Below are positions 17,918-27,989 of a stretch of 41,186 nucleotides of DNA, piece by piece. Origin of the DNA: Candidatus Enterovibrio escicola (GTDB lineage: Bacteria > Pseudomonadota > Gammaproteobacteria > Enterobacterales > Vibrionaceae); the NCBI RefSeq assembly GCF_002464935.1, contig NZ_NBYY01000006.1, positions 1 through 41,186 on the forward strand. Direction: 5' to 3'. Below the pieces are notes generated by a model. That model saw nothing but the letters and a program-made list of their open reading frames with translations. It had not been told where the DNA came from and did no database searches. Position 1 is the stretch's first letter. Each line of letters starts with the position of its first letter. A program made the translations under genes and the position numbers.

Positions 17918-18813
17918 ACTTGAGCTTCGCATAAAAAATAAACTAAATGCCAAAGTCGCGATCTGATTGTTTGAAATAAACTATTGACTGCTATTGACTG
18001 CACAAGGAATTAAGCATAAATAACTTAGATGCTGTTTTCGTCGATGTCGACGACTTCTGCCAGACTTTCCTCCCTACATTGGAGGAGCACCTAATTTCTT
18101 CCAGCATCAAACAAAGAAACAATCCTTCTCGCCTCTCCGTTAGCGAAGTAATGACGATAGTGATAGCTTTCCATCAATCTGGGTATCGAGACTTTAAAAC
18201 TTATTACATCCACCTAGTTTGCCTATACCTCACCAACAAATTTTCTGAATTAGTCAACTACCCGAGAATGCTCAAGCTCATGCAAGGTGTTTTGGTTCCC
18301 CTTTACTCTTACCTCACTCCCTGTCAGGCAAGGCTGACAGGGATTGCCTTCGTTGATTCATCCAAGCTACAGGTTTGTTACAACCTATGCATTTTCAAAC
18401 ATCAGGTTTTTAAAGGTTCTGCGAAACAAATAAAAAGGAACGATAGGGTGGTTCTATGGTTTCAAATTACAGCTTATTATCAATGAGTAAAGGGGTATTA
18501 TCTCAGTCAAAGTGATGATGGCTAACGTGGATGATAGATAGCTTGCATCGGAAAGGGTTGACGAGCTTTGGGTATTTATACGGAGATAAGAGTTATATTT
18601 CTAGTCCATTGGAGCAGGCACTTTCAGACAAGGGAGTGACACTGATAACGGGTGTAAAAACTATATCCCAAATCGACCATTCTCGGCACCGTAATTGCAT
18701 CTGCTTTATAGTCAACTTGCTAGCGGGGTTTATCGCATATTCATTTCAACCAAAGAAACCGAGCTTCAAAGATGACTAGGTTTAATAAGAAAACGCTTAT
18801 GCAGTTCTGCTGT
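17918..18813 (+). mobile_element. IS982-family copy D with internal deletion
   Basis: Both ends are recognisable: left end ACTTGAGCTTCGCATAA at about 17918 and a mutated right end at about 18796-18813. The transposase start codon is degraded (ATAAATAAC at about 18018). Frames then read 'EEHLISSSIKQRNNPSRLSVS', 'FVDSSKLQVCYNLC' and, after frameshifts, 'YGDKSYISSPLEQALSDKG'. Roughly 100 bp encoding the final catalytic Glu region are missing at about 18660, with the same junction (a run of A after GGTGT) as in copy G at 35255-36143. An 11-bp tandem repeat (CTATTGACTG) sits in the leader. Confidence 0.82.
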
Positions 18814-18829
18814 TAACGGCGTTGTGGAT

Positions 18830-19600
18830 CCCTAGATCCTTTAAACTCTCAATCACGTATTGAGATAACTGTATAACGGGTGCATTCGATGGCGTGAGCA
18901 GCACGCGGTCTTCTAAGATCTGCTTAATACGCACAAATCGCGTGCGATTTGTGTACCATACATCAGTGATGCTATGCTGCCCGTCATGACTAACGTCATT
19001 GACGATGTACTAAGCCTCGGACAAATAAGATTGCAACAGAATGTTGGTGTTCTTTTTGCCAAACAGATTATCTTTATCCAGCAAACTGTGCGTGGCAGAG
19101 AAACAGTCATCGGAGCTATCACAAAGGTACAGACCGTTTGGAGGCCATGCTGTCGATTGGTTTGAAAACGACAGAGGTCAATGCATATGATCTAGGCCTC
19201 CCAACCAGTCTTAAAGGGTCTAGATGATCGTGAAATATTGCTGCTTCTCTGCTAATAAGATCTTTGACTTTAGGACATCGTTTATTTTAGCTTTTGATTT
19301 ACGGCTATCGAGCAGTAACGCGTCATTGGAAAATAATTCAAACACAATGCACAGCTCTTCACTCAAATCGACACCACTTTCCGCCCCCAGCATGATGGTA
19401 ATTCGGATCCAAAACACGATCGTGTGTGTGCAGGGTGTCCTTGTCTCCATCAAATATGAAGTTCGAGGTATAATCGTGTTCTTTAAACGACGGTTTTAAG
19501 ATATCAACGATCACACTGGACTACTGCACGTGATTGAACATGCTAGCCTAAAGGTCAAGTTGGGTGCGTACAAGCTGCCTGTGTAATATCCATCAATAAT
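18830..19600 (-). pseudogene. Unrecognised decayed coding region
   Basis: Read on the minus strand, this stretch gives protein-like segments in alternating frames: 'EHDYTSNFIFDGDKDTLHTH' (about 19430-19490), 'GVDLSEELCIVFELFSND' and 'KINDVLKSKILLAEKQQYFT' (19225-19380), 'LLDKDNLFGKKNTNILLQSY' (about 19030-19090) and 'ITDVWYTNRTRFVRIKQILE' (about 18910-18970). Their composition is protein-like, but I do not recognise the family. In vibrios this position, between gdhB and prc, often holds pepN, and the fragments do not look like PepN. It could be cargo from a mobile element. Frameshifts and stops make it non-functional. Confidence 0.4.
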
Positions 19601-19717
19601 AATAGTATTTTTCTTCATAACGACACCTTACCCTACACTAAACATGTATTTTTTATATTTTTCAATAAGTCTAAAACTAGTTTTTTATGAAATTTAGCAA
19701 TTTCATTCACGTAATTA

Positions 19718-19780
19718 ACCTGAGCTGCGCATAAGAAATGAACTACTATACTCAGATCTCGATCTGATCGTTTTAATCCA
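19718..19780 (+). mobile_element. Solo IS982 left end
   Basis: ACCTGAGCTGCGCATAAG followed by 'aaatgaact' and 'gatctcgatctgatcg' matches the left end and leader of complete IS982 copies, then stops before the transposase. Next to it, at 19810-19830, lies an IS5/IS903-like terminal repeat (GGCATTGTTGATTAAAT on the minus strand). Confidence 0.65.
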
Positions 19781-19965
19781 ATTATCAGTCGCAAAAAGAC
19801 ATTGTAAATGTATAATTTAATCAACAATGCCTCGCTAGACCATAAGTCTCTGAGTTATTATCTAAATTCAGGCTTAACGTGACTTGTCACTATGACTCGC
19901 AAATGCGATTCCAGTAAATACAACAAAAGGTCAATACCTTACACAATCACTTCTATGTGATAGTG

Positions 19966-21975
19966 CTACCTATTGCGTAATTTTGCCAAGTCCAAAGTAA
20001 TTGCTGCCGCCTCATTCAAATAAGCATCAGGTTCCTCATAATTACTTGGAACTTCATCCAAGGTTATAAATGGCTCTTTACCCAAAGTTATTTGTCGATT
20101 ATTTAAACGCTCTAAACGTTTGAGTTCAGCATCTTTGCGCTCATTAATCCGAGTTTTTTCGTTTAAAGATATTACAGTTCCATTTTTTATCTCTTTGGAT
20201 CGAGCTATGTCTTCTAAGATGAAACCAAATTCAGCATCTTTCCTTATACGTGACTTGTGAACTTTATCCAAGGATACTATCAACTTATCCATATGCTCGA
20301 CCACTCTATAAACAGCAGGCGCTATATTGTCCCAAAGCAGTGCATTTTCCTCTACGCTTTCACCAGTTTCATCTGGACGAACCGCGGTCGGAAATTTGAT
20401 ATCAGGGATAACCCCTAGGTTTTGCGTGCTTCCTCCATTAATCCTATAGAACTTTTGGATGGTGTATTGAACATGACCCAAAGGTTTATCAAACAAGTCG
20501 TACATATGGTTCAACGAACGATGTTGCTGAACAGTTCCTTTACCAAAAGACTGTTCACCCAAAATAACTGCGCGTCCATAATCTTGTAATGCGGCCGAAA
20601 AAATTTCAGATGCAGATGCCGAATAACGGTTAATCAGAATAGTTAGTGGACCCTCATAGTAAACAACTTTGTCGCTGTCTTCGTTTAGATCTACTCGTCC
20701 ATGGCCATCACGAATTTGCACAATAGGACCACCTTCAATAAACAAACCGGTAAATGCAGAGGCTTCACTTAAGGCACCTCCTCCATTGTTGCGTAAGTCA
20801 ATCACAATGCCACTAACGTTTTCTTTTTTTAACCTAGTAATTTCCTTTTTAGTGTCTTCTGCCAAACCAACATAGAAGCTATGCGCAGATATAACACCGA
20901 TCTTTTCTACCCCTTCGTCGATAATTTCTGATTTTACCGCACGATCTTCCAATCGAATCTTATCACGAATAAGTATTACCTTATGACTTTTTGAATTTAC
21001 TCCTTCTGGGGATATTTCAAGTTGAACCTTACTACCTTTTGTACCTTTAATGAGTTGAACTACATCGTCTAAACGCCAACCAATCACATCAACGACTTTT
21101 TTATCACTCTGACCAATACCAATGATACGATCACCTGGTGACAATTTTTGTGAACTAGACGCAGGGCCACCCGCAACTAGAGAGCGAATCACTATGTAAT
21201 CATCTTCAACTTGAAGAACTGCACCAATTCCTTCAAGAGATAGGTTCATCTCTGATTGGAATTGCTCAGCATTGCGAGGAGAAAGGTAACTGGTATGAGG
21301 ATCAATTTCACGAGAAAAGGAGTTCAGATAAATCTGAAAGACATCTTCACTCTTAGTTTGAGTGAAACGCTTTAATATATTATTATAACGTTTTCTCAAT
21401 GTATCATAAATTTCTGTCCATTCTTTACCGACTAGTTTTAGATTCAAAGCATCGTTTTTAACGCGCTGACGCCATATTTCATTAAGCTCCGCTTCATTTT
21501 TTGCCCAAGATTGCTCACTACGATCAACGATCATTGTTTCAGAAACATCAAATGTAATTTCAGTATCCAGCAATGACAAAGCATACCTATAACGTTCCAA
21601 ATGTTTTTGGAGTGACACATTGAAAATATCATACGCAGCAAGGGTATCCCCAACACGTAATTGATCATCAAACTCAAGTCTCCATTTTGAGAACAAATTG
21701 ATCTCTTGTTGTGTCAAAAATAGCCTATTATAATCCAGTGCTCTTAAATAACGGTTAAAAATACCTGCAGAAAAGTCATCATCAAGCGTGAACTTCTTAT
21801 AGTGAAATTTCTCAAAACGATGGGTTATTCGCTTGCTAGCAATCTTGTGTTGCGGTTCAGACACCAGTATAGGTAAGTAAGTGGTGTCATATTGTGTCTC
21901 TAAGGAATGGGCAAAGGCTGCCAGCATAATGCTGACAGCGATCACAGGAAAACAAATCCGAGAGGTAGATGTCAT
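19966..21975 (-). CDS. prc: Carboxy-terminal processing (tail-specific) protease Prc
   Basis: A 669-residue periplasmic serine protease of family S41A (E. coli Prc is 682). It has an N-terminal signal peptide (about residues 1-24), a PDZ domain near residues 240-325 and the protease core with a Ser-Lys dyad: Ser454 in 'RYSASASE' and Lys479 in 'SFGKGT', spaced 25 residues as in E. coli. The C-terminal region from about 540 matches the extra domain of this family. Prc trims or degrades envelope proteins, including penicillin-binding protein 3 and murein hydrolases in E. coli, where it works with the adaptor NlpI. It starts 13 bp after the proQ reading region on the same strand, giving the usual proQ-prc operon. 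Confidence 0.95.
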   Translation of the reverse strand: MTSTSRICFPVIAVSIMLAAFAHSLETQYDTTYLPILVSEPQHKIASKRITHRFEKFHYKKFTLDDDFSAGIFNRYLRALDYNRLFLTQQEINLFSKWRLEFDDQLRVGDTLAAYDIFNVSLQKHLERYRYALSLLDTEITFDVSETMIVDRSEQSWAKNEAELNEIWRQRVKNDALNLKLVGKEWTEIYDTLRKRYNNILKRFTQTKSEDVFQIYLNSFSREIDPHTSYLSPRNAEQFQSEMNLSLEGIGAVLQVEDDYIVIRSLVAGGPASSSQKLSPGDRIIGIGQSDKKVVDVIGWRLDDVVQLIKGTKGSKVQLEISPEGVNSKSHKVILIRDKIRLEDRAVKSEIIDEGVEKIGVISAHSFYVGLAEDTKKEITRLKKENVSGIVIDLRNNGGGALSEASAFTGLFIEGGPIVQIRDGHGRVDLNEDSDKVVYYEGPLTILINRYSASASEIFSAALQDYGRAVILGEQSFGKGTVQQHRSLNHMYDLFDKPLGHVQYTIQKFYRINGGSTQNLGVIPDIKFPTAVRPDETGESVEENALLWDNIAPAVYRVVEHMDKLIVSLDKVHKSRIRKDAEFGFILEDIARSKEIKNGTVISLNEKTRINERKDAELKRLERLNNRQITLGKEPFITLDEVPSNYEEPDAYLNEAAAITLDLAKLRNR

Positions 21976-21988
21976 ACGTCAAGGATCC

Positions 21989-22649
21989 TCATAATGAACT
22001 GAGGTGCTTCGCTTTTACTAGCATGGTCAAACCATTGGATAAACGTACGCGCACCTCATCTTTATTAAGTTCTACAATCTTAGCTGGAACCTTACCACTG
22101 CCCATATTAACATTAACAGCCTTACCTACAAGAATACCTTCAATCATCAGTTCGACCTGATCTTCTGATAACTCTCTATTTAAGCTTAGTATTTTTACCC
22201 TTCGATGGCTGGTACTTTGTTTGGTTATCGGTTGATTCATTAGATTTAGGTGTTTTATTAACTTTCCCGTTAACTTCTTTGTCGCCTTGTTTTATCGCTT
22301 TATCTTTACGACGTTCTGAAGCACGCGCTTTACTTTCAGCTAACGAAGTCTTAGCATGCTCAATGTGATCTTCCTCTAGCTTACCACAATCCTTGCCATC
22401 TAGATCAACACGGATTGCTCCTACTTTTGCGCCAGACAGGTAACGCCAAGACGATGTGTATTGACGTAGTGCCCCACGAAGCTGAGTTTTACTTACCTTT
22501 GGATCATCAGCAAGTCTTACAGACAAATCTTGAAAAATACCAATTTTCAGTGGACGGACTTCACTTCCAAGAGTGAAACACTTCGGAAACCGTTCAGCGA
22601 TATAAACTATTACTTGTCTGCTGTTGGCAAACTTTTCAGTTTTTTTCAT
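21989..22649 (-). pseudogene. proQ: RNA chaperone ProQ, frameshifted between its two domains
   Basis: The first frame from 22649 gives the whole FinO/ProQ RNA-binding domain ('[20 protein letters not shown]', '[20 protein letters not shown]') and a charged linker, but stops at residue 157. The second frame carries the C-terminal Tudor-like domain, '[20 protein letters not shown]' and '[20 protein letters not shown]', ending at 21989. Removing one A from the A5 tract (22192-22196 on the plus strand) joins them as [11 protein letters not shown] and gives a 219-residue protein, normal for vibrios. ProQ binds structured RNAs and 3' UTRs across the transcriptome. The FinO domain alone binds RNA, so partial function may persist; transcriptional slippage or a sequencing error is also possible. 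The start has a good AGGAA Shine-Dalgarno. IS5 debris begins about 30 bp upstream. Confidence 0.85.
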
Positions 22650-22679
22650 TTTGCTTCCTGTCTATTTCACAACGATGGC

Positions 22680-23560
22680 AACAGGTACTATTGATCTTTG
22701 CTGTACAAAACTCGTTCAACAATACAACGGTAGCCACATTACCATAAATGTCAGTGATACCATGCTGACATAATTTCTTTCCAATTTATCATATCTAGTT
22801 GCAAATAAATGATATGGTTTCATTCGCCAAAAGGCGTTTTCTACTCAATAACGATACTTATAGAGAAACCAGTCTATATCACTTTTATCGATATCTGCCC
22901 ATAATTTTACTTAGCAATGACACTCTCTTCACCTTCAATATCTAGATATTTTCTGAATGACGTGCTGTCATGACCTTTATCAGCAACAATCGTATTGACT
23001 TCGGTCAGGTAGTCTACAAAACTTTCTCTGTGAACAATATCATGTCTTTGTCTTTCTGATAACTTGAAGTAGATAGAAAATTTATAACTGTCTACAGTTA
23101 AGGTGAATCTTTATCACATTATCGCCACAGCTTTCTCCATATTTGCTATATGGTATGGAGCCGTTACACCTGTACTGTGTTGATATTTTCGAGCAATTTA
23201 AGCATCAATAAGGATCCATTCAAAGTCAGATATTTTAGATGATTCTGTGAAGAGTTATCCTAAAATAGCTCTTTTAAATCAAAGAGTTAACCGTTGATAT
23301 GCTCTGATCCACTCTCCAAATAAACGTAGTAAATTTCGCCATGAAATATCCGTTCACATCCGATAAAGGAGACCTTCAAAAATCATTCTATGTTCTGGCT
23401 GGTCATAAACACGATCAGCGCTCCTCATGAGTCGGAGCAACAGTTCCCAGCAATTATCAGTTAACAAGGTTCTAGGCATGGTGTTGTAGATTAGAGTATT
23501 TTTAGCGAAGTGATTATAACACTTAACCATGCTGATCGAGAAAAACTCAGCAAATATCAA
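22680..23560 (-). mobile_element. IS5-family (IS427-group) transposase remnant
   Basis: Minus-strand fragments in N- to C-terminal order: 'LLTDNCWELLLRLMRSADR' and 'IFEGLLYRM' (23354-23490), 'DISWRNLLRLFGEW', a central 'ADKGHDSTSFRKYL' region around 22945-22985 and the C-terminal 'VENAFWRMKPYHLFATRYDK' (about 22790-22850). These are in IS427-group order. Stops and frameshifts are frequent. The terminal segment at 22680-22735 recurs at 25150-25200. It lies directly upstream of proQ and may have displaced its native promoter. Confidence 0.75.
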
Positions 23561-23789
23561 CACACCCTAGATATTGGGTACGACTTAACACATCAATTGC
23601 TGCGTATTTATAGATAGGTAGGCCTAAAAAACTACAAAGAAGATTAAATTTAGATGTATTTTTCTAATTCATGGATAAATCAAAGTAAGTCCAGTATCTT
23701 CAAATTTCACGTTTCCAAAAATACAACACGTTTACCCTTTAGATATAATGATAAAACAACTTCTACATAGTACAGTTACTATTATTGCC

Positions 23790-24005
23790 TGAATTCAAAT
23801 CTGCAGTGCAGACACGTTCCAATCAGCTATTAATACCATTTCTTTTGAAAGAACGGCAGAATGATTAAACCCCACATATTTCTTATGCCGATGATTGATC
23901 TTTACTTGTAATGAAGGCAATATAGCTATATTAAAATAAATTGGCATAGTCCACATGCTGATAAAACATCTCGTCAATGGATCAGCGCTCTTTCCTTAAC
24001 TTATA
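23790..24005 (-). mobile_element. IS30-family C-terminal remnant joined to an IS982-derived junction
   Basis: The minus strand reads 'PLTRCFISMWTMPIYFNIAI' and then 'INHRHKKYVGFNHSAV', the latter matching the NHRP..LGF motif of IS30 transposases. The first part matches the unusual tail of IS982 copy C (9881-9940). The 200 bp to its left, 23565-23790, shows nothing I recognise. Confidence 0.55.
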
Positions 24006-24040
24006 GACTGTACTTTTCCCATTTATCTTATATTGGGTTA

Positions 24041-24577
24041 ACCTCAGATCTGCATAAGCGCTTGCTTATCAAGCCAAGTCATATTGATGCTTAGCTTCTT
24101 TGGTTGAAATGAATACGCGATGAGCCCCGCCAGCTAGTTGACCCTAAAACTAATACAACCACGTTGCCATAAATCGTTTCCGGAGCAGTAAGGAGGTCCT
24201 AAAGTTTCATCAGTTTGGGTTTCATATTTTTTTACACCCGTTATCAATATCACTCCCTTGTCTGCATGTTCCCCCTCTGATGGACCATTGATATAACCTT
24301 TGTCTCCGTATAAACAACCCAGATCTCGTTAGACTTTTCCGACACAGGCTTTCTATCATCCACGTTAGCCGTCGTCACTTTGACTGAGATAATGCCACCT
24401 TGGTCATTGATAATAAGGTATAATTTGAAGCCATAGAACCACCCCATGGTTCCTTTTCCTCGCTTCACGGTACCTTTAAAAACTTGATGTCTGAGAATAC
24501 GTAGGTTGTGACAAACCTGTAGCTTGAACGAATCAACGAAGGTAATCCCTATCAGCCTTGCCTGACGATGAGTGAAC
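24041..24577 (-). mobile_element. IS982-family copy E, 3' half
   Basis: It begins with a perfect right end ACCTCAGATCTGCATAAG at 24041. The minus strand carries the 3' half of the transposase, including 'GWFYGFKLYLIINDQGG' and 'VTTANVDDRKPVSE'. It has its own internal deletion near 24170 that differs from the one in copies D and G. At about 24577 it switches abruptly to IS5 sequence. Confidence 0.8.
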
Positions 24578-24690
24578 CTCGGTTTACTAATGCTTGATTA
24601 TAGTGTTTCCAGTTGCTGATCTTGTGCTTTCCCTTTCCCATCATCATCCTCCACTTAACTCCATGATGAACTAAGCGTAGGAATTATGAT
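24578..24690 (-). mobile_element. IS5 (IS903-group) 5' fragment
   Basis: About 110 bp match the start of the IS5 copy at 26090-26190, encoding 'MMGKGKHKISNWKHYNQALV' on the minus strand with its GGAGG-like leader. The rest of the element is absent; it is fused to IS982 copy E. Confidence 0.7.
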
Positions 24691-24779
24691 TAGTTCCTAT
24701 ATTTGAGAAATAACACCTGTGCATTTCACTTGACGGAGGGCGCTTGAATACATGACCATTCGTGTGATATCTGCTCAAG

Positions 24780-25095
24780 ACTCCAATGGTTTAGAATTAG
24801 CAGATGAATAAAATCTCTTTAATTTGTTGTATCTTATATTTTTTTGCTCGTTGTCGATTATACGTCAGTAGATCTTGAGCAATTTTAGGGTAATAAGCAC
24901 AGTTATTACTGTACCTTTTCAGTTCTCGATAACTGAGGAACAATGGCACTTGATTGTTTTTGCGATATCGTAGATTGTAATTTCCCTCTCCAAAAGGGCT
25001 GTATTTGCTATCTTCTTACCGTGGCCAACTGATAATAATTCATGGTAGTATTGTTTGTTTCTTTGAAAATGAGAGGGTACAACTTTTGGTAGTTG
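24780..25095 (-). mobile_element. IS30-family N-terminal remnant
   Basis: Minus-strand frames read '...HELLSVGHGKKIANTALL' and 'EREITIYDIAKTIKCHCSSV', then 'RYSNNCAYYPKIAQDLLTYN', which fit the helix-turn-helix and linker of IS30 transposases. It is truncated and frameshifted. Confidence 0.5.
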
Positions 25096-25149
25096 GCTTT
25101 ATTTTCCACGTTACACTAGTAAGTGTTGCAGTTACTATCTAAATTTAGG

Positions 25150-25200
25150 CCGTTGTAGTGTTGAACGCGTTTTGTACAGCAAGGATCAATAGCCCTAAGT
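25150..25200 (+). mobile_element. Solo end of the IS427-group IS5 element
   Basis: About 48 bp (around 'tgttgaacgcgttttgtaca') are nearly identical to the reverse complement of 22680-22727, the end of the IS427-group remnant. It lies about 55 bp upstream of yajQ, so it may contribute to that gene's promoter region. Confidence 0.6.
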
Positions 25201-25206
25201 CAAATT

Positions 25207-25227
25207 AAAGTACAATTTTAGTACTTT
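25207..25227. promoter_or_regulatory. Inverted repeat upstream of yajQ
   Basis: AAAGTAC-aatttta-GTACTTT, a perfect 7-bp inverted repeat with a 7-nt spacer, lies 25 bp before the yajQ start. It could be an operator or a leader hairpin. An AGGA Shine-Dalgarno follows, just before the ATG. Confidence 0.3.
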
Positions 25228-25252
25228 CTTAAGTAAATATTAGGATAAGAAT

Positions 25253-25735
25253 ATGTATTCTTTCGACATCGTATCAGAGATTGATAACGTCGAGGTAAGA
25301 AATGCCGTTAATAATTCAAAACGTGAACTGTTAACACGTTTTGACTTTCGTGGAATTGAGGCCAATTTCGAACTCCACAAAGAGGTCGTTAAGGTATCTG
25401 CAGAGTCTGCTTTTCAGGTAGACCAAATGGTCACTATCTTACGTAGTAATTTAGTAAAAAGAGGGGTTTCCGCTCATTCTATGTCTCCAAAGGAGCGTAT
25501 CCTTACGGGTAAAACATGTCATCAAAATATTCATTTTAAGAGCGGCATTGAAATCCCGATCGCCAAAAAGATTATCAAGAAGATTAAAGAGGAAAAGATT
25601 AAGGTACAGGCTCAAATTCTAGGTGATCAATTACGAGTTACAGGTAAAAGCCGCAATGCGCTTCAAGCAGTGATGCAGTTGATCCGAGAATCCGATTTAG
25701 GTCAGTCGTTCCAATTTGAAAACTTTCGCGACTAA
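25253..25735 (+). CDS. yajQ: YajQ family nucleotide-binding protein
   Basis: A 160-residue protein of the normal YajQ/DUF520 length (about 160-163), with the family opening 'SFDIVSEID..EVRNAVNNS' and 'LLTRFDFRG', and the end 'VTGKSRNALQAVMQLIR'. Members fold as two ferredoxin-like domains; some bind nucleotides or cyclic-di-GMP (shown in Xanthomonas and Pseudomonas) and E. coli YajQ binds tRNA in vitro, but the role in vibrios is not settled. The ATG has an AGGA Shine-Dalgarno. It is an isolated intact gene: an IS5 end lies 53 bp upstream, and an IS982 right end starts about 17 bp after the stop, leaving no native terminator. Confidence 0.93.
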   Translation: MYSFDIVSEIDNVEVRNAVNNSKRELLTRFDFRGIEANFELHKEVVKVSAESAFQVDQMVTILRSNLVKRGVSAHSMSPKERILTGKTCHQNIHFKSGIEIPIAKKIIKKIKEEKIKVQAQILGDQLRVTGKSRNALQAVMQLIRESDLGQSFQFENFRD

Positions 25736-25752
25736 CGTTCAATGCTTAACTA

Positions 25753-26010
25753 GCCTCAGATCTGTATAAACGTTGTTTAAACCGAGTAATTTTACGACTA
25801 AAATTCCTTCTGTTGGAACGTATAAGTAATGAATCCAATAATCAGATTAACCATAAAGTACCCCCACTTCGTGTGGTCTAAAATACCTTATTTTGGATAT
25901 GTTTTTAAGTCGATCAAGGATTATTATCAATGCTAAATCGTTTTCTCAGCATCAGACGATCCCTGATCTTCATCCCCTTTGATTTCATGTTCTTCCGTGT
26001 ATTACGTGAG
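25753..26010 (-). mobile_element. IS982-family (second type) 3' remnant
   Basis: A right end close to CCTCAGATCTGTATAA begins at 25753. The minus strand then gives a degenerate IS982 C-terminus resembling '..LMLRKRF.I' and '..KHIQNK' in broken frames. It resembles the second-type copy at 36311-36722 more than copies A-E. It lies just downstream of yajQ. Confidence 0.55.
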
Positions 26011-26060
26011 GAAATTAACTAATTTCTTTACGAGTATTTCTTCAAGGGGATAGATAAGCG

Positions 26061-26765
26061 TTGTTCACCAACTATCTGAATTAATTGCAATTCCTACGAT
26101 AAGATCATCAATGGAGTTCAGCGGGAGGTGATGATGGGAAAGGGAAAGCACAAGATCAGCAACTGGAAACACTATAATCAAGCATTAGTAAACCGTAACT
26201 CAGTCACTTGCTGGATAGACGACCCTGCCATTAAGGCATTGCCTTGTTTAAAGCATCACGGTCATTGTGCCCGTGGTTTATATTCTCAGATACCGCGATT
26301 GAAATGGCACTGATAGTGAAAGGTATTTTCAAGCTCCCACTTCGTGGATTAAAAGTGCTTTCTCATGTTCAGTTTTTACGTTGATGAATGTCCCGCTGAA
26401 ATCCCCTACAAACCCCTACATTAGTAATGCGTTTGAAGAACGTAGAAGTTAAGTACCGTTTGCTTAGTTAAGGAGTTGTCGCCTACGTCGTTATTGATGC
26501 CACATTCCTAAAAGTATACGACGAAGGTGAATGGAAAACGCATAAACACGCAAAGGAAAAGCGTTGTATCTGGTGCAAACTCCATCTTGCCGTTGATTTG
26601 TCTACTCATGAGGTTATTGCTGCAGAAGTTAGCCTAGTTTTTGTGGGTAACAATGAGGTTTTACCTATATTGCTTAACACATTACGACGAAATAACAGCA
26701 AGTCAGTACTGATGGAGCCTATGACACAAGAGCATGTCACCACATACTGAAGAACAAAAACCAGA
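26061..26765 (+). mobile_element. IS5-family (IS903-group) transposase remnant, best preserved 5' half
   Basis: The plus strand encodes 'MMGKGKHKISNWKHYNQALV' from 26128 and, after a frameshift near 26310, 'VKGIFKLPLRG', '..VYDEGEWKTHKHAKEKR' and 'LAVDLSTHEVIAAEVSL' up to about 26700. The left end at about 26061 (GCGTTGTT...) resembles the IS903-type terminal repeat. It keeps a 236-bp segment, bounded by 9-bp repeats CATTAGTAA, that the copy at 37946-38330 has lost. It is truncated at about 26765 against the IS91 remnant. Confidence 0.8.
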
Positions 26766-27971
26766 TCAATTACCACTATCTGAAACAAATAAATCGAAGA
26801 ATACACCATGCTTTGGGTGGGAGATCCGAACCAACTCCATCCCTCTCCAACGAAACACATATTTTAAGGGATTACGACCTGTTACCTCTTCGAAAAACTC
26901 TACATAGCTGATACGTTTGCTGTAGCTCATCATTGCATCCACCAAGTCTCCTGCTATCCCTGCTATCACTTCATATCACTTCTTAAAGCTCACTGTCGCT
27001 TGAAGGCCATAATATCTCACGCGTCGAAATCTTTTAGGAAAAATGTGCTGAACCAGCCTGCCAACAAATACCTAATCATCCACTGTCTCATACCTTTTCA
27101 ACTTTATTTTATGTGATTTGTAGTAATACCTGACTTGATGACCGTCATACCCAATTATCCTAGATAAACCTATCAGCGGGAATGACAAATAGTTGGTTAG
27201 GTATCGTATTAACCCTCGGTAGCTTTTGCTTGGGACTTTATTTTTATGACCATTGCTAAGATGAGCATAAAAACCATCAGGATAATTAACCCATAAGGTT
27301 CTTATGACATATTTACGCGCCGGAAATTTAATCTCCATTAACTTCAATAAGTGTTTTGCCAAAGTAATCGTAACTGAGATAACGATAAATGCTGAAACCC
27401 TTTCCAATCCTAGTTTGAAGTAAAGAATGTACCTTCAGCCAGTATCACATGTGAATACGGATTGTAGTTGCCATTACGACTATGGGTATGGATGAAAACA
27501 ATGACGGTAATTTCACACGCATCAGTATTACAGTGCGTCTAAATCAACTTTGATAAGCAGGCTTCCGCCAAGACCATAAACCAAGAATACAAACGCTTTT
27601 GATTGGAGTGATTATAGAAATAAATACAAAGTTACTCAGGCAATGTTAAGACAACCTACCGATAGCTCACTCCAAGAAACAGGCGGACGCCTATTTTGAC
27701 CATACTTTCCCGTGCATAACGCTTTCCAAATTGCGGATAAGCTTTCCACTTACAACTAAAGTTAACTTTATGTTGCCCTTGACCGCAATTCAAAACTTGG
27801 TAAGTGGCAAAGCCATTTTTTGAGCTTCCACACTTCAACATCTTAGCAATCTTCAAATGATAATAATCGGTGTAATAACGAGGATGACTGGATACGAATA
27901 TGACCAAATTCGTAGTGAAAATACGTTTCAATCGAAGCAGCTTCGATTTGATATCTTTGAAATTTATTCAT
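26766..27971 (-). mobile_element. IS91-family (Y2 transposase) pseudogene
   Basis: In minus-strand order: an N-terminal zinc-binding region ('IAKMLKCGSSKNGFATYQVL', 27656-27970), a HUH-like stretch 'VFIHTHSRNGNYNPYSHVIL' (about 27450-27520), the C-terminal 'RYLTNYLSFPLIGLSRI' with 'GHQVRYYYKSHK' (27072-27260), then 'FVGRLVQHIFPKRFRRVRYY', and a tail 'VFRWRGMELVRISHPKHGVF' (26790-26860). The order and motifs fit the Transposase_32 / IS91 family, which moves by rolling-circle transposition. Several frameshifts and stops interrupt it. In the HUH-like stretch a Ser replaces a His expected from relatives. Confidence 0.75.
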
Positions 27972-27989
27972 GCCTTTTATCTGTTCGAT

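Noticed and set aside
18913-19499. Treating the individual short frames of 18.9-19.5 kb as separate genes
   Set aside because: Protein-like text continues from one frame to another on the minus strand, so they are pieces of decayed coding DNA; plus-strand frames are shadows.
18817-19829. A composite element of about 1 kb bounded by IS903-like terminal repeats
   Set aside because: The right repeat is good, but the left one (GGCGTTGTGGATCC) matches only over about 8 bp and no target duplication is visible.
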